Shown here piece after piece: positions 17,583 through 26,783 of a stretch of 64,000 nt of DNA (the stretch's first letter is position 1; each line of letters begins with the position of its first letter). The notes below the pieces were generated by a model. It had not been told where the DNA came from. It ran no database searches and saw only the letters and a program-made list of their open reading frames with translations. The stretch spans positions 293,763-357,762 of the forward strand of contig JAURXM010000116.1 in the NCBI GenBank assembly GCA_030654395.1, read 5' to 3'. The stretch is from Aquabacterium sp. GTDB taxonomy: Bacteria; Pseudomonadota; Gammaproteobacteria; Burkholderiales; Burkholderiaceae_C. The translations under genes were made by a program, and so were the position numbers.

Positions 17583-18587
17583 ATGAAGACTCGTGTATTC
17601 GTTCGTCGTGCCCTGTTGGTTGTCAGCATGGCAGGGGCGTTCTCATCGGGGGCGTTGCTCGCTCAGGACAAGCCTGCAGCCGTTACGGTGACGTCGCTCA
17701 TTCCAGGTGTTGTTCAGGCTGGTACCAAAATCGAGTTGATTAAGGAGGGCTTCACGGGGACCGAAGGCCCTGTGACCTTACCCGATGGCAGCTTGATCTT
17801 CACCGAGACGCAAGCCAACCGCGTGATCCGCATCGGGCTGGATGGCTCGACGTCTGTCTTTGTGGAGGGTAGCAACGGCGCAAATGGCTTGGGCTTCACG
17901 CCCAATGGTGATCTGTATGCCGTGCAGGTGCTCAAACCTCGCGTGGGCATCATCTTCCCGTCGCCCAAAGTGAAGACCTTGGCTGACAATTACGAAGGCA
18001 AACCTTTCGGTCGACCAAACGACTTGGTTGTTGACCAGAAGGGCAATGTGTACTTCACGGACTCAGGTGCCAACCCGCCTGCGCCCGGCCAAGCTGCGCC
18101 AACAACGCCGCCCGTTGAAACCGCCAAGCCCGCTGTCTATCGCATATCCAACAAGGGCGAACTCAAGCGCCTTGCAGCTGATATCGAGCGCCCCAATGGC
18201 ATCCAGCTGAGCCCTGACGACAAGGTGCTGTACGTGGCGAACACCTATGGTGAATACCTGCTCGCCTATGACATTGCCGCAGACGGTTCCGTGGGCCCGC
18301 GTCGCAACTTCGCCAAACTGGATGGGTGGAAGAAAACCGAGACCGGCGGCAGCAGCGGCGCCGATGGCCTGGCTGTGGATGACGAGGGGCGTGTCTATGT
18401 GGCCTCTAACACCGGCATCCAGGTCTTCAGCAGCAAGGGCGAAGCATTGGGCTCGATTGCCCTGCCCAAGCAACCCCAGAACCTGGCCTTTGCTGGCGAT
18501 GACAAGAAGACCTTGTACGTGGTGGGTCGAGGCTCGGCATACCGCATTGCAGTCCTGACGCCAGGCGTTAGCAGCCGCGCGAAATGA
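17583..18587 (+). CDS. Exported SMP-30/gluconolactonase-like beta-propeller protein
   Basis: The 334-residue protein has a signal peptide (to about ALLAQDK) and a six-bladed propeller of the SMP-30/gluconolactonase/LRE family. Family hallmarks include FTGTEGPVTLPDGSLIFTETQANRVIRI, GRPNDLVVDQKGNVYFTDSG, ERPNGIQLSPDDKVLYVANT and GADGLAVDDEGRVYVAS. The metal-binding Glu (TEGP) and Asn/Asp (RPND, RPNG, ADG) are present, so it is probably a calcium- or zinc-dependent lactonase. It overlaps the next gene by 4 bases, suggesting coupled translation with the dienelactone hydrolase-like protein and possibly consecutive steps. Confidence 0.9.
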   Translation: MKTRVFVRRALLVVSMAGAFSSGALLAQDKPAAVTVTSLIPGVVQAGTKIELIKEGFTGTEGPVTLPDGSLIFTETQANRVIRIGLDGSTSVFVEGSNGANGLGFTPNGDLYAVQVLKPRVGIIFPSPKVKTLADNYEGKPFGRPNDLVVDQKGNVYFTDSGANPPAPGQAAPTTPPVETAKPAVYRISNKGELKRLAADIERPNGIQLSPDDKVLYVANTYGEYLLAYDIAADGSVGPRRNFAKLDGWKKTETGGSSGADGLAVDDEGRVYVASNTGIQVFSSKGEALGSIALPKQPQNLAFAGDDKKTLYVVGRGSAYRIAVLTPGVSSRAK

Positions 18588-19513
18588 ACTTGAGCAATCA
18601 AGCTGATCAAAAGCGAGAGAACATGACACTCAAAAACGCCCAAGACTTCGCGCCTGAGGTGCTGAAGCTGTTTGATCAGTACGTGCATGGCCTGATTGGC
18701 CGCAGAGGTTTCCTGCAATCGGCTACCAGATACACCGCAAGCCTCGCGGGTGCTGAATTGGTGCTGGCCCAATTGAGTCCGAACTTTGCGCAGGCGCAGC
18801 AGGTTCAAGTCAACGATGCACGAATTCAGGCTCGCTACATCGAGATACCTTCGCCGCAAGGCTACGGCACGGTGCGTGGCTATTTGGTGCAGCCCGCCAA
18901 TGCCAAGGGCAAGCTGCCAACCGTTTTGGTGGTGCATGAAAACCGGGGGCTGAACCCGCACATCGAAGACATTGCACGTCGCCTAGCTTTGGACGGATTC
19001 ATTGCTTTTGCGCCAGACGCCTTGTTCCCGCTGGGCGGCTATCCAGGTGATGAGGACAAGGCCCGCGAACTGTTCCCCAAGCTGGAGCAAGCCAAGACGC
19101 GCAATGACTTCTTGGCCGCAGCGGCTGCGCTCAAGGTCTTGCCGCAAGGCAATGGCAAGGTGGGCGTCGTGGGCTTTTGCTACGGCGGCGGTATCTCCAA
19201 CTTCCTGGCCACGCAGGTTCCGGATCTGGCCGCAGCCGTGCCATTCTATGGCGCACAGCCTCCTGAAGAAGACGTTGCACGCATCAAAGCACCCTTGCTG
19301 CTGCAGTACGCAGGCACTGACGAACGCATCAACGCCGGGTGGCCCAAATATGAGGACGCATTGAAGAAGGCGAGCGTGCACTACGAGGCCTATGTCTACG
19401 CAGGTGTGCAGCATGGCTTCAACAACGACACGACACCGCGATATGACCAAGCTGCGGCCAAGCTGGCATGGGAGCGGACGGTGGCGTTTTTCAACAAGTA
19501 CCTGCGTACGTGA
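18584..19513 (+). CDS. Tat-exported dienelactone hydrolase family protein
   Basis: The 309-residue alpha/beta hydrolase has an N-terminal leader with GRRGFLQSATRYTASLAG, a twin-arginine-like signal, as in YghX-type dienelactone hydrolases. The catalytic triad is visible: Cys199 in GFCYGGG, Asp246 in GTDERIN and His277 in VQHGFNND. The Cys nucleophile marks the dienelactone hydrolase class, which opens lactone or enol-ester bonds. ATG 18584 overlaps the preceding stop (ATGA); ATG 18623 with a GAGAG ribosome site is an alternative. With the SMP-30-like lactonase upstream, it suggests that lactones or cyclic esters are handled in the periplasm. Confidence 0.9.
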   Translation: MNLSNQADQKRENMTLKNAQDFAPEVLKLFDQYVHGLIGRRGFLQSATRYTASLAGAELVLAQLSPNFAQAQQVQVNDARIQARYIEIPSPQGYGTVRGYLVQPANAKGKLPTVLVVHENRGLNPHIEDIARRLALDGFIAFAPDALFPLGGYPGDEDKARELFPKLEQAKTRNDFLAAAAALKVLPQGNGKVGVVGFCYGGGISNFLATQVPDLAAAVPFYGAQPPEEDVARIKAPLLLQYAGTDERINAGWPKYEDALKKASVHYEAYVYAGVQHGFNNDTTPRYDQAAAKLAWERTVAFFNKYLRT

Positions 19514-19543
19514 TTTTCTCAAACCAACCTGAAGGAAACTAGG

Positions 19544-20020
19544 ATGAACAAGCGTCTCAAACACATTGTGGCCCCCGTGCTCGCCATCGGTGCGCTGGCT
19601 GCAGCGGCCACGGCCATTGCACAACAGGCACCCAAGCCCGAGCAGTTGATCAAGTGGCGCCAGTCGGCTTACCAGGTCATTGCTTGGAACACCGGCCGTG
19701 TGAAGGCCAACGTTGAAGGTGCCTACAACAAGGAAGACGTGATCAAGGCTGCCAACACGATTGCAGCCATTGCCAATTCAGGCCTAGGTGCACTGTACGC
19801 ACCAGGCACGGAAACCGGCAAGGGCTGGAAAGAAACCGCGGTCAAGCCCGAGCTGTTCACCGACAAGAAGGCTGGTGAGCTCGCTGCCAACTTCAACAAG
19901 GAAGCCAACGAGCTGGCCAAGCTTGCAGCCGTGGGTGATGTGGTATCCGTCAAGGCTCAGCTGGGCAAGCTGCAAGGTACTTGCAAGGCATGCCACGACG
20001 ACTTCCGCAAGAAGGACTGA
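19544..20020 (+). CDS. Class II (c'-type) cytochrome c, second copy
   Basis: The 158-residue protein has a signal peptide (to about AIAQQA) and a helical bundle of cytochrome c'/c556 type with CKACH at residues 147-151 near the C-terminus (GTCKACHDDFRKKD). The N-terminal helix (IKWRQSAYQVIAWNTGRVKANVEG) is typical of the family. It is longer than, and not closely similar to, the copy at 15846, so the cluster has two distinct c'-type carriers. Confidence 0.93.
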   Translation: MNKRLKHIVAPVLAIGALAAAATAIAQQAPKPEQLIKWRQSAYQVIAWNTGRVKANVEGAYNKEDVIKAANTIAAIANSGLGALYAPGTETGKGWKETAVKPELFTDKKAGELAANFNKEANELAKLAAVGDVVSVKAQLGKLQGTCKACHDDFRKKD

Positions 20021-20023
20021 GCG

Positions 20024-20725
20024 ATGTCTTTGAAGCATTCTCTGTGCATGCCGGCCTTTGCGCTGTTGCTGGCGTCAGTGGCGCATGCGCAAACCGCACC
20101 GGCTGCGACGCCTTCCGCTGAAGCAGTCAAGCCACCCTTCAGCTTCTTCGTGACCAGTGTGGGGCTGGGCAAAGGGGCGGATCTCGGTGGTCTGGCAGGT
20201 GCCGACGCGCATTGCCAGAAGCTGGCTACAGCAACGGGTGGCGGTGCGAAGACCTGGCATGCCTATCTGAGCGCACAAGCTCGTGATGGGCAGCCTGCCG
20301 TCAACGCACGCGATCGCATTGGCCAAGGCCCTTGGTACAACACCCGAGGCGCGGTGGTGGCCCGCGATCTGGCTCACCTGCATGGCGACACGCTGGACTT
20401 GGCTCGACTGGGCAACAACCTGACCAAGGCGACCGCTTTCACTGAAAAGAACGAAGCGGTCAAAGGGGTAGGCGATCAACCCAATGAGCACGACATCCTG
20501 ACCGGCTCGCTGCCTGACGGCCGCGCGTTCACCGACAACGCCGACCATACCTGCAAGAACTTCACGAGCAGCGCGGCGGACGGATCGGCTCAGGTCGGTC
20601 ACTTTGACCGCACGGGTGGTGGCAACACTTCCTGGAACTCGACGCACGGCAGCCGTGGCTGTGGACAGCCCAACCTCGTCGCTACTGGCGGCGCGGGCTT
20701 GTTCTATTGCTTTGCCACCAATTGA
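20024..20725 (+). CDS. Secreted lectin-like/DUF1554-like protein
   Basis: The 233-residue protein has a signal peptide (to about AHAQTA) and then a Cys- and Gly-rich domain: SFFVTSVGLGKGADLGGLAGADAHCQKLA, KTWHAYLSAQ, VNARDRIGQGPWYN, HTCKNFTSSAADGSAQVGHFDR, SRGCGQPNLVATGGAGLFYCFA. The pattern resembles secreted C-type-lectin/endostatin-like proteins annotated as DUF1554 or 'lectin' in other bacteria; that assignment is from memory and tentative. Four cysteines (ADAHC, HTC, RGC, YC) could form two disulfides. It starts 3 bases after the cytochrome stop and probably shares its transcript. Its role may be carbohydrate or surface binding, which is unusual inside a redox cluster. Confidence 0.6.
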   Translation: MSLKHSLCMPAFALLLASVAHAQTAPAATPSAEAVKPPFSFFVTSVGLGKGADLGGLAGADAHCQKLATATGGGAKTWHAYLSAQARDGQPAVNARDRIGQGPWYNTRGAVVARDLAHLHGDTLDLARLGNNLTKATAFTEKNEAVKGVGDQPNEHDILTGSLPDGRAFTDNADHTCKNFTSSAADGSAQVGHFDRTGGGNTSWNSTHGSRGCGQPNLVATGGAGLFYCFATN

Positions 20726-20735
20726 TGGCAAGCGG

Positions 20736-20759
20736 GCAAGGTCGCAAGACCTTGCCCAA
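20736..20759 (+). terminator. Hairpin between the lectin-like gene and the RND pump
   Basis: A perfect 10-bp stem GGGCAAGGTC / GACCTTGCCC closes a GCAA tetraloop. No T-run follows, so it may be an attenuator or mRNA-stability element that lowers expression of the RND genes relative to the upstream enzymes. It also covers the ATG at 20759, which argues against that start. Confidence 0.5.
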
Positions 20760-20794
20760 TGATTTCTCACTCTGGTTCTTTAGGCAGTTTCCCC

Positions 20795-23700
20795 ATGTGG
20801 ATTGTTCAAGTCGCCTTGCGACGTCCCTATACCTTCATCGTGGCGGCGCTGCTCATCTTGCTGGCGGCGCCCTTTGTGCTGCGCAAGACACCGGTCGACG
20901 TATTCCCCGAAATCGATATCCCCGTGGTGGCCATCCTGATGAGCTACAACGGCCTGTCCGCCAAGGAGATGACGGACCGTATCACCACCCCCATTGAGCG
21001 TAACTTGGCCAACTCCGTCAGCGACATGGAGCACACCGAGTCGCAAACGCTGGCAGGGATGGCCATCATCAAGGTGTTCTTTCAACCTCAGGTCAACCAG
21101 GCAACGGCCATCGCACAGGTGGTGGCCAGCACGCAGGCGTCTCTAAGGTCCTTGCCCCCTGGCGCCACGCCGCCGACCATCATCAAGTACAGCGCCACCG
21201 ATCTGCCCATCCTGCAACTGGGCTTCAGCAGCCCGATCCGCAGCGAACAGGAGATCAACGAGCAGGCCTTCAACGTCTTGCGCACCAAGCTCATCAGCAT
21301 CCCGGGTACCGCCGTGACGGCTCCCTATGGTGGGCGCTTCAGGCAGGTGTCCGTCGACATCAATGGCCAGGCACTGGCCGCACGTGGGCTGACGGCTGTG
21401 GATGTGGTCAATGCCCTGAGCACACAGAATCTCACGCTGCCTTCCGGCACGGCCAAGATCGGTTCACAAGAGATCAGCGTGGCCCTCAACGGTTCGCCAT
21501 CGCATATGGCCGCGCTAGGCGATATCCCGATCACAACCGTCAATGGCGCCACGGTCTATGTGCGCGACGTGGCACAGGTTCGAGACGGCTATCAACCACA
21601 AACCAATGTAGTGCGGCGCAATGGAGAACGTGGCCTGCTGATGACCGTGCTCAAGAACGGCGGCGCTTCTACGCTGGACATCATCGACACCATACGCAAG
21701 GAACTGCCCAAGGCCGTTCTGTCGATGCCCGAGGACATCTCTGTCACACCTTTGGCTGATCAGTCGGTGTTCGTTGGGGCGGCGATCAAGTCCGTGGTGC
21801 ATGAAGCGCTGATTGCCGCGTTGTTGACCGCGGCATTGCTGCTTCTATTCTTGGGTAACTGGCGCAGCACGGCGATTGTCGCGATCTCGATCCCTTTGTC
21901 CATCCTGTGCTCGCTGATTGTGCTGCACCTGATCGGGCAGAGCATCAACATCATGACCTTGGGTGGCTTGGCACTGGCTGTGGGGATCTTGGTGGATGAC
22001 GCCACCGTCGAGATCGAGAACGTCGAGCGCCACTTGCACATGGGCAAACGACCCCATCAGGCGATTCTGGATGGAGCGGCTGAAATCGCTGGCCCGGCCT
22101 TCGTGGCCACGCTGTGCATCTGTATTGTCTTTGTGCCGATGTTCTTTTTGCCCGGTGTAGCTGGGCAGTTGTTCATCCCCCTGGCCGAGGCCGTCGTGTT
22201 TGCGATGCTGGCCTCTTATGCACTGTCACGCACCTTGGTGCCAACGCTGGTCATGTACCTGATGCAGCACCAGGCACGCCACGCCTCTGACGCAAGCAAG
22301 GCGCCAGGTCGTTTGCGTCGTATCCACCTGAGCTTTGAGGCCTGGTTCGAGCGGTTCCGGCATGGCTATACCGTGGTCCTGGCGGCCTTGTTGCAGCGCA
22401 AGGTTTGGTTCGGTGGCATATTTCTGGCGTTCTCGCTTCTGTCATCAGGCTTGTACGCCGTGCTGGGGCAGGACTTCTTCCCTGCGGTCGACGCTGGGCA
22501 GATTCGTCTTCATGTGCGCGCCCCACTGGGCACGCGCTTAGAGGAGATGCCTGCGTTCGTGGACAAGGTGGAAAAGCGCGTACGTGATCTCATCGGCCAC
22601 GAAGAGGTCGCCAACATCGTCGACATTGTCGGGGGGCCCTACACGCCCTACAACACGCTCTACAACACCAACGGCACATTCGACAGCAGCGACGTCGAAA
22701 TCATGATTTCGCTCAAGCCGGATCATCAGCCGACGGTGGAGCACATACGCAAGTTGCGCGCAAGCTTGCCAAAGGACTTCCCTGGCAACGAGTTCTACTT
22801 TCAGCCCGCAGACATGATCAGCCAGACGCTGAACTTTGGCGTCAGCGCGCCGATCGACATTCAGATACAGGGTGCCAAAACGGAGGAGAACCTCGCCATT
22901 GCCAGTGAGTTGCTCAATCAGATCAAGCAGGTTCCAGGGGCCGTAGATACCGTTTTGTATCAACGATTCAACCGCCGGACCTTGCGCTTGGAGATGGACA
23001 GATCCAGCCTGGCTCAAACGGGCTTGGTTGCTCGTGACGTGGCCCAGAACCTGATGGTGTCGCTCAGTTCGAGTTTTCAAACGGCGCCCACATACTGGCT
23101 CAATGAGGCCAACGGCAGTGTGTACAACGTGGCTGTTCAAGCGCCTCAGCATGAGATGGACAGCCTAGGCGCCATGCTGAGCATTCCGATCAATGCGCCC
23201 AGTGGCAATGGGCAATCACGCGAGCCGCAACTGTTGGGCAATGTCGTGCAGGTCAAGTCTGGCAGCCAGCAGGGCAATGTGTCGCACTACAACATTGCGC
23301 CCGTCATCGACATCTACACCAGCGTAGATGGCCGTGATCTGGCCAGCACCTATGCCGACATTGAAAAGCTGATCGAGAAGGCGCGAACCAAGCTGCCGCG
23401 CGGCTCCGAGATCACGGTGCGAGGGCAGATCGAAACCTTGAAGTCGTCCTTCGTATCCTTGGCCTGGGGCCTGTTGCTGGCGATCGTACTGGTGTATTTG
23501 CTGATCGTGGTGAACTTCCAGTCATGGCTGGATGCCTTGGTCATCATCACGGCTTTACCTGCGGCGCTGGCAGGCATCGCCTGGATGCTGTACCTGTCAG
23601 GTACACCACTGTCTGTGCCCGCTTTGACCGGCGCCATCATGACCGTTGGTGTCGCCACGGCCAATAGCATCTTGGTGGTGAGCTTTGCACGCCAGCGCCT

Positions 23701-23995
23701 GGCCGAAGGCGTGCCGCCCGTTCGTGCTGCGCTGGAGGCCGGCTCCACACGACTTCGTCCTGTATTGATGACCGCTCTGGCCATGGTCATCGGCATGGTG
23801 CCCATGGCGCTAGGCCTGGGTGAGGGTGGTGAGCAGAACGCGCCGCTTGGGCGAGCAGTGATCGGCGGCCTTGCCTTTGCCACCGTTTCTACGCTTGTAT
23901 TTGTTCCGCTTGTTTTTGCAGGGGTGCACCGATGGTTGCAAGCCCGCGCGCCAAGTTCTGATGTTTCCTTTAACGCTAACCCGGCGCAGGTCTGA
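20795..23995 (+). CDS. RND-family inner-membrane efflux transporter (AcrB/HAE1 type)
   Basis: The 1066-residue protein begins MWIVQVALRRPYTFIVAALL, the usual cytoplasmic start and first helix of AcrB-like pumps, with PVDVFPEIDIP just after. The proton-relay helix GGLALAVGILVDDATVEIENVERHL carries the paired Asp residues. Twelve membrane segments and two large periplasmic loops fit the length. It would use the proton gradient to expel a substrate captured from the periplasm or membrane. It is followed after 2 bases by the adaptor gene. ATG 20795 is preferred over 20759 because family members start here. Confidence 0.94.
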   Translation: MWIVQVALRRPYTFIVAALLILLAAPFVLRKTPVDVFPEIDIPVVAILMSYNGLSAKEMTDRITTPIERNLANSVSDMEHTESQTLAGMAIIKVFFQPQVNQATAIAQVVASTQASLRSLPPGATPPTIIKYSATDLPILQLGFSSPIRSEQEINEQAFNVLRTKLISIPGTAVTAPYGGRFRQVSVDINGQALAARGLTAVDVVNALSTQNLTLPSGTAKIGSQEISVALNGSPSHMAALGDIPITTVNGATVYVRDVAQVRDGYQPQTNVVRRNGERGLLMTVLKNGGASTLDIIDTIRKELPKAVLSMPEDISVTPLADQSVFVGAAIKSVVHEALIAALLTAALLLLFLGNWRSTAIVAISIPLSILCSLIVLHLIGQSINIMTLGGLALAVGILVDDATVEIENVERHLHMGKRPHQAILDGAAEIAGPAFVATLCICIVFVPMFFLPGVAGQLFIPLAEAVVFAMLASYALSRTLVPTLVMYLMQHQARHASDASKAPGRLRRIHLSFEAWFERFRHGYTVVLAALLQRKVWFGGIFLAFSLLSSGLYAVLGQDFFPAVDAGQIRLHVRAPLGTRLEEMPAFVDKVEKRVRDLIGHEEVANIVDIVGGPYTPYNTLYNTNGTFDSSDVEIMISLKPDHQPTVEHIRKLRASLPKDFPGNEFYFQPADMISQTLNFGVSAPIDIQIQGAKTEENLAIASELLNQIKQVPGAVDTVLYQRFNRRTLRLEMDRSSLAQTGLVARDVAQNLMVSLSSSFQTAPTYWLNEANGSVYNVAVQAPQHEMDSLGAMLSIPINAPSGNGQSREPQLLGNVVQVKSGSQQGNVSHYNIAPVIDIYTSVDGRDLASTYADIEKLIEKARTKLPRGSEITVRGQIETLKSSFVSLAWGLLLAIVLVYLLIVVNFQSWLDALVIITALPAALAGIAWMLYLSGTPLSVPALTGAIMTVGVATANSILVVSFARQRLAEGVPPVRAALEAGSTRLRPVLMTALAMVIGMVPMALGLGEGGEQNAPLGRAVIGGLAFATVSTLVFVPLVFAGVHRWLQARAPSSDVSFNANPAQV

Positions 23996-23997
23996 GT

Positions 23998-25284
23998 ATG
24001 AGTCACCCCACCCCTTCCCTTGAGACAGATCTGCCTGTCGCTGGTCACGCAGGGCCTGTTAGCCGTGCACGCAAACTCACCCTGGTCGCGCTGGCGCTGT
24101 TGTTGGGCGGAGCCGGTGTGCGTACCTATGTCAACGCCGTGCATGCCAAGTCTGTGGCTTCCAGTACCCAAGAAAACGCCATGACGACTGTCTTGTTCAC
24201 CTATCCCAAGGCAGGGCAAGGCCAACGTACGGTGGCACTGCCTGCCACCTTGCGAGGCTTGAACGAGGCCGCCATCTACGCGCGTACCAACGGGTATGTG
24301 AGGGCCTGGAAGAAGGACATCGGCGACAAGGTCAAAAAGAGCGATCTGCTGGCCATTATCGATACACCTGAGGTGGATCAGGACCTGGCGCAAGCCAAGG
24401 CCGCGCAGGAGCAGGTCAAGGCGCGCCTGGCTTTGACGCAGTCATCGTTGCAACGCTGGGAGGGCTTGCGCCAGCGGGACGCCGTGTCGCAGCAGGAGCT
24501 TGATGAGCGCCGGGCCGCCCAACAACAAGCACAGGCTGATCTCGCCGCCTCACATGCCAATGTGAAGCGTCTGCAGCAACTGCATGACTTTGGCCGTATC
24601 ACCGCGCCGTTTGATGGCGTGGTGGTGCGTCGCAATGTCGAAGTGGGCGCACTGGTGGCTTCGGGCAGCGCGATCAACACCAAAGAGATGTTCTACCTGG
24701 CTCAGACCGATTCGCTGCGCCTGACTGTAGCCGTGCCGCAAACCTATGTGGGCGATGTGGTCACAGGCAAGGAGGTGACGATTAAGTTGATCGAGAAGCC
24801 CAATGCACCATTCAAAGGCACCATCACACGGGTATCTGGCGGCGTAGACGTGGCCACTCGCTCTGTGCTGGTTGAAGTAGCCTTGCCCAACAAGGAAGGC
24901 AAGCTGTTGCCGGGCACTTACGTTGAGGTGGCCTTGCCTTTGAGCGGCTCGGCCAAGGCCTTGCTGGTGCCACCCAATACGCTTCAGTTCCGTCAGGATG
25001 GGCCACGCGTGGCTGTGGTGGGCGAGGGCGACAAGATCTCGTTGCGTCAGGTCAAGCTGGGGCGTGATCTGGGGCGTGCAGTCGAGGTGATCTCGGGCTT
25101 GTCACCCAAAGATCAAGTGGTGTTGAACCCGCATGACACCTTCGAGGAAGGTCTGCGCGTGGCCAAGCGTGAAGCGCCACCTGAGCCCAAACCCCAGCAA
25201 GCTGGTGGTGGCGCGTCCAAGCCCGCGCCAGACAACAAGGACGGCGCGCCGCCCAAAGGTGCAGGGCAAGGCGGCAAGGCATGA
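23998..25284 (+). CDS. RND efflux periplasmic adaptor (membrane fusion protein)
   Basis: The 428-residue adaptor has an N-terminal membrane anchor (LVALALLLGGAGVRTYVNAV), then a lipoyl half-motif (VALPATLRGLNEAAIYARTNGYVRAW), a helical hairpin (about residues 130-190, Gln/Ala-rich), the second lipoyl half (FGRITAPFDGVVVRRNVEVGALV) and a beta-barrel. The C-terminus is Pro/Gly/Lys-rich and disordered. It bridges the inner pump at 20795 and the outer-membrane channel at 25281. It overlaps that channel gene by 4 bases. Confidence 0.94.
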   Translation: MSHPTPSLETDLPVAGHAGPVSRARKLTLVALALLLGGAGVRTYVNAVHAKSVASSTQENAMTTVLFTYPKAGQGQRTVALPATLRGLNEAAIYARTNGYVRAWKKDIGDKVKKSDLLAIIDTPEVDQDLAQAKAAQEQVKARLALTQSSLQRWEGLRQRDAVSQQELDERRAAQQQAQADLAASHANVKRLQQLHDFGRITAPFDGVVVRRNVEVGALVASGSAINTKEMFYLAQTDSLRLTVAVPQTYVGDVVTGKEVTIKLIEKPNAPFKGTITRVSGGVDVATRSVLVEVALPNKEGKLLPGTYVEVALPLSGSAKALLVPPNTLQFRQDGPRVAVVGEGDKISLRQVKLGRDLGRAVEVISGLSPKDQVVLNPHDTFEEGLRVAKREAPPEPKPQQAGGGASKPAPDNKDGAPPKGAGQGGKA

Positions 25285-26750
25285 CGAGCAACAATGCAAC
25301 CACGGCTTCCATTCGGGCGTCGTTGCTCGCCGGGCTCAGTGCGTTGACCGCCGGTCTCGTGGGTTGCGCTGCCCATGCACCGCCCAAGGTTGATCAGGCT
25401 GGCGCACCTGTGGCCTGGCAGTCGCAGGTTCAAGCCAGCACACCAACAAGTGGCACACCGTGGCGCATAGCGCGACCGGATGACGTCGCCGACAAGGGGC
25501 CATGGTGGCAATTGTTCCAAGACGATACGCTCAACGGGCTGCAACAGCAGGCCCTCAGTGCGAGTCCGACCTTGATGGCTGCGTCGGCACGTTGGCGTCA
25601 AGCTCGAGATCTTGCCGATATCAGCGGTGCGTCTCGTTTGCCTCGCGTCGATGTGGGCTCGCGCGGCACGCGCACATCGGCTAATCGTCCTGCGGCCACC
25701 AGTGGCGGGCAAGCCGTTTCATCCATCCAAAATGACATCGTGCTCAATGGCACGGTGAGTTACGAGCTGGATCTGTTCGGTCGCTTGCAGTATGACCAAC
25801 AAGCCGCGCTGGCCTTTGAGCAGCAAGCACAAGCCGACTTGCTTAACGTACGTCTTGTCCTGAGTGCCGATTTGGCGGCGTATTACTTCAGCGTGCGGGC
25901 CACAGACGCAGAGATCGCCGTTGTGCAGCAGGGACTGGACGCACAGAACCGGGCGTTCCAGTTGCTGACGGCCCGCTATGAAGGCGGGGCCTCGTCGCGC
26001 CTAGACGTGTCACAGCAGCAGGCACTGTTGGATGGCACGCTTACACAGTTGACCTTGCTGAAAAAGCAGCGGCTGCAACTGGAGCACGCATTGGCCACAC
26101 TGACTGGCACGCCAGCCAGCACATTCAAACTGGTACCTGCGTCGCTGCCGGGTTGGACACCAAGCGTGCCGGTTGCACTGCCCTCGGATGTGCTGCAGCG
26201 TCGTCCAGATGTTGCGTCGGCCGAGCGTGCTGTGGCCGTGGCCAATGCACAGGCGGGAGTGGCCAGCGCTGCTTGGTTTCCCAGCATCACTTTGGGTGCA
26301 TCAGGCGGCTGGGAGGCTCGGGACATCGCCAAACTGATCGATGCGCCCAGCCTGTTGTGGGCGGTCGGTGGCAGCATGGCGCAAACCGTGTTTGACGGTG
26401 GTCGCACGCGCGCCCGTGAAGACCAGGCCCGAGCTGGCCATGAGCTGGCCCTAGCCAACTATCGGCAGACCGTTCTGAGAGCCTTGCAGGAGGTCGAAGA
26501 TGGCTTGTCGTCGCTCAATGCGCTGGACACGGCCCAGACGCAATCTCAAGCTGCTGCGCAAAGCGCCCAGAAGGTGCTTGACATCGCTCAGGCGCGTTAC
26601 GCAGGTGGCCTGGCCACCTACCTGGATGTCGTGACCGCGCAGCAAAACGTGCTCAACAACCAGCGGCTTTCTAGCCAGCTACGTGGCCAGCAGTTGCAGG
26701 CCACGAGCTATCTCATCAAGGCCTTGGGCGGGGGCTGGCAAGCCCTTTGA
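25281..26750 (+). CDS. Outer-membrane efflux channel, NodT/OprM-type lipoprotein
   Basis: The 489-residue protein has an N-terminal lipobox-like GLVGCAAHAP, so it is probably a lipoprotein, and two OEP repeats of TolC type. Typical segments are WWQLFQDDTLNGLQQQALSASPTL, LNGTVSYELDLFGRL, RRPDVASAERAVAVANAQAGVASAAWFPSITLGAS and ARYAGGLATYLDVVTAQQNVLNNQ. It completes the tripartite pump with the two preceding genes. Confidence 0.94.
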   Translation: MTSNNATTASIRASLLAGLSALTAGLVGCAAHAPPKVDQAGAPVAWQSQVQASTPTSGTPWRIARPDDVADKGPWWQLFQDDTLNGLQQQALSASPTLMAASARWRQARDLADISGASRLPRVDVGSRGTRTSANRPAATSGGQAVSSIQNDIVLNGTVSYELDLFGRLQYDQQAALAFEQQAQADLLNVRLVLSADLAAYYFSVRATDAEIAVVQQGLDAQNRAFQLLTARYEGGASSRLDVSQQQALLDGTLTQLTLLKKQRLQLEHALATLTGTPASTFKLVPASLPGWTPSVPVALPSDVLQRRPDVASAERAVAVANAQAGVASAAWFPSITLGASGGWEARDIAKLIDAPSLLWAVGGSMAQTVFDGGRTRAREDQARAGHELALANYRQTVLRALQEVEDGLSSLNALDTAQTQSQAAAQSAQKVLDIAQARYAGGLATYLDVVTAQQNVLNNQRLSSQLRGQQLQATSYLIKALGGGWQAL

Positions 26751-26783
26751 CTCATCTCTTTCACATCAACTTTGGAGGTATCT

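Noticed and set aside
20759..20794. ATG 20759 as the start of the RND transporter
   Set aside because: It lies at the edge of a strong hairpin and adds 12 residues not typical of the family; ATG 20795 gives the standard N-terminus.
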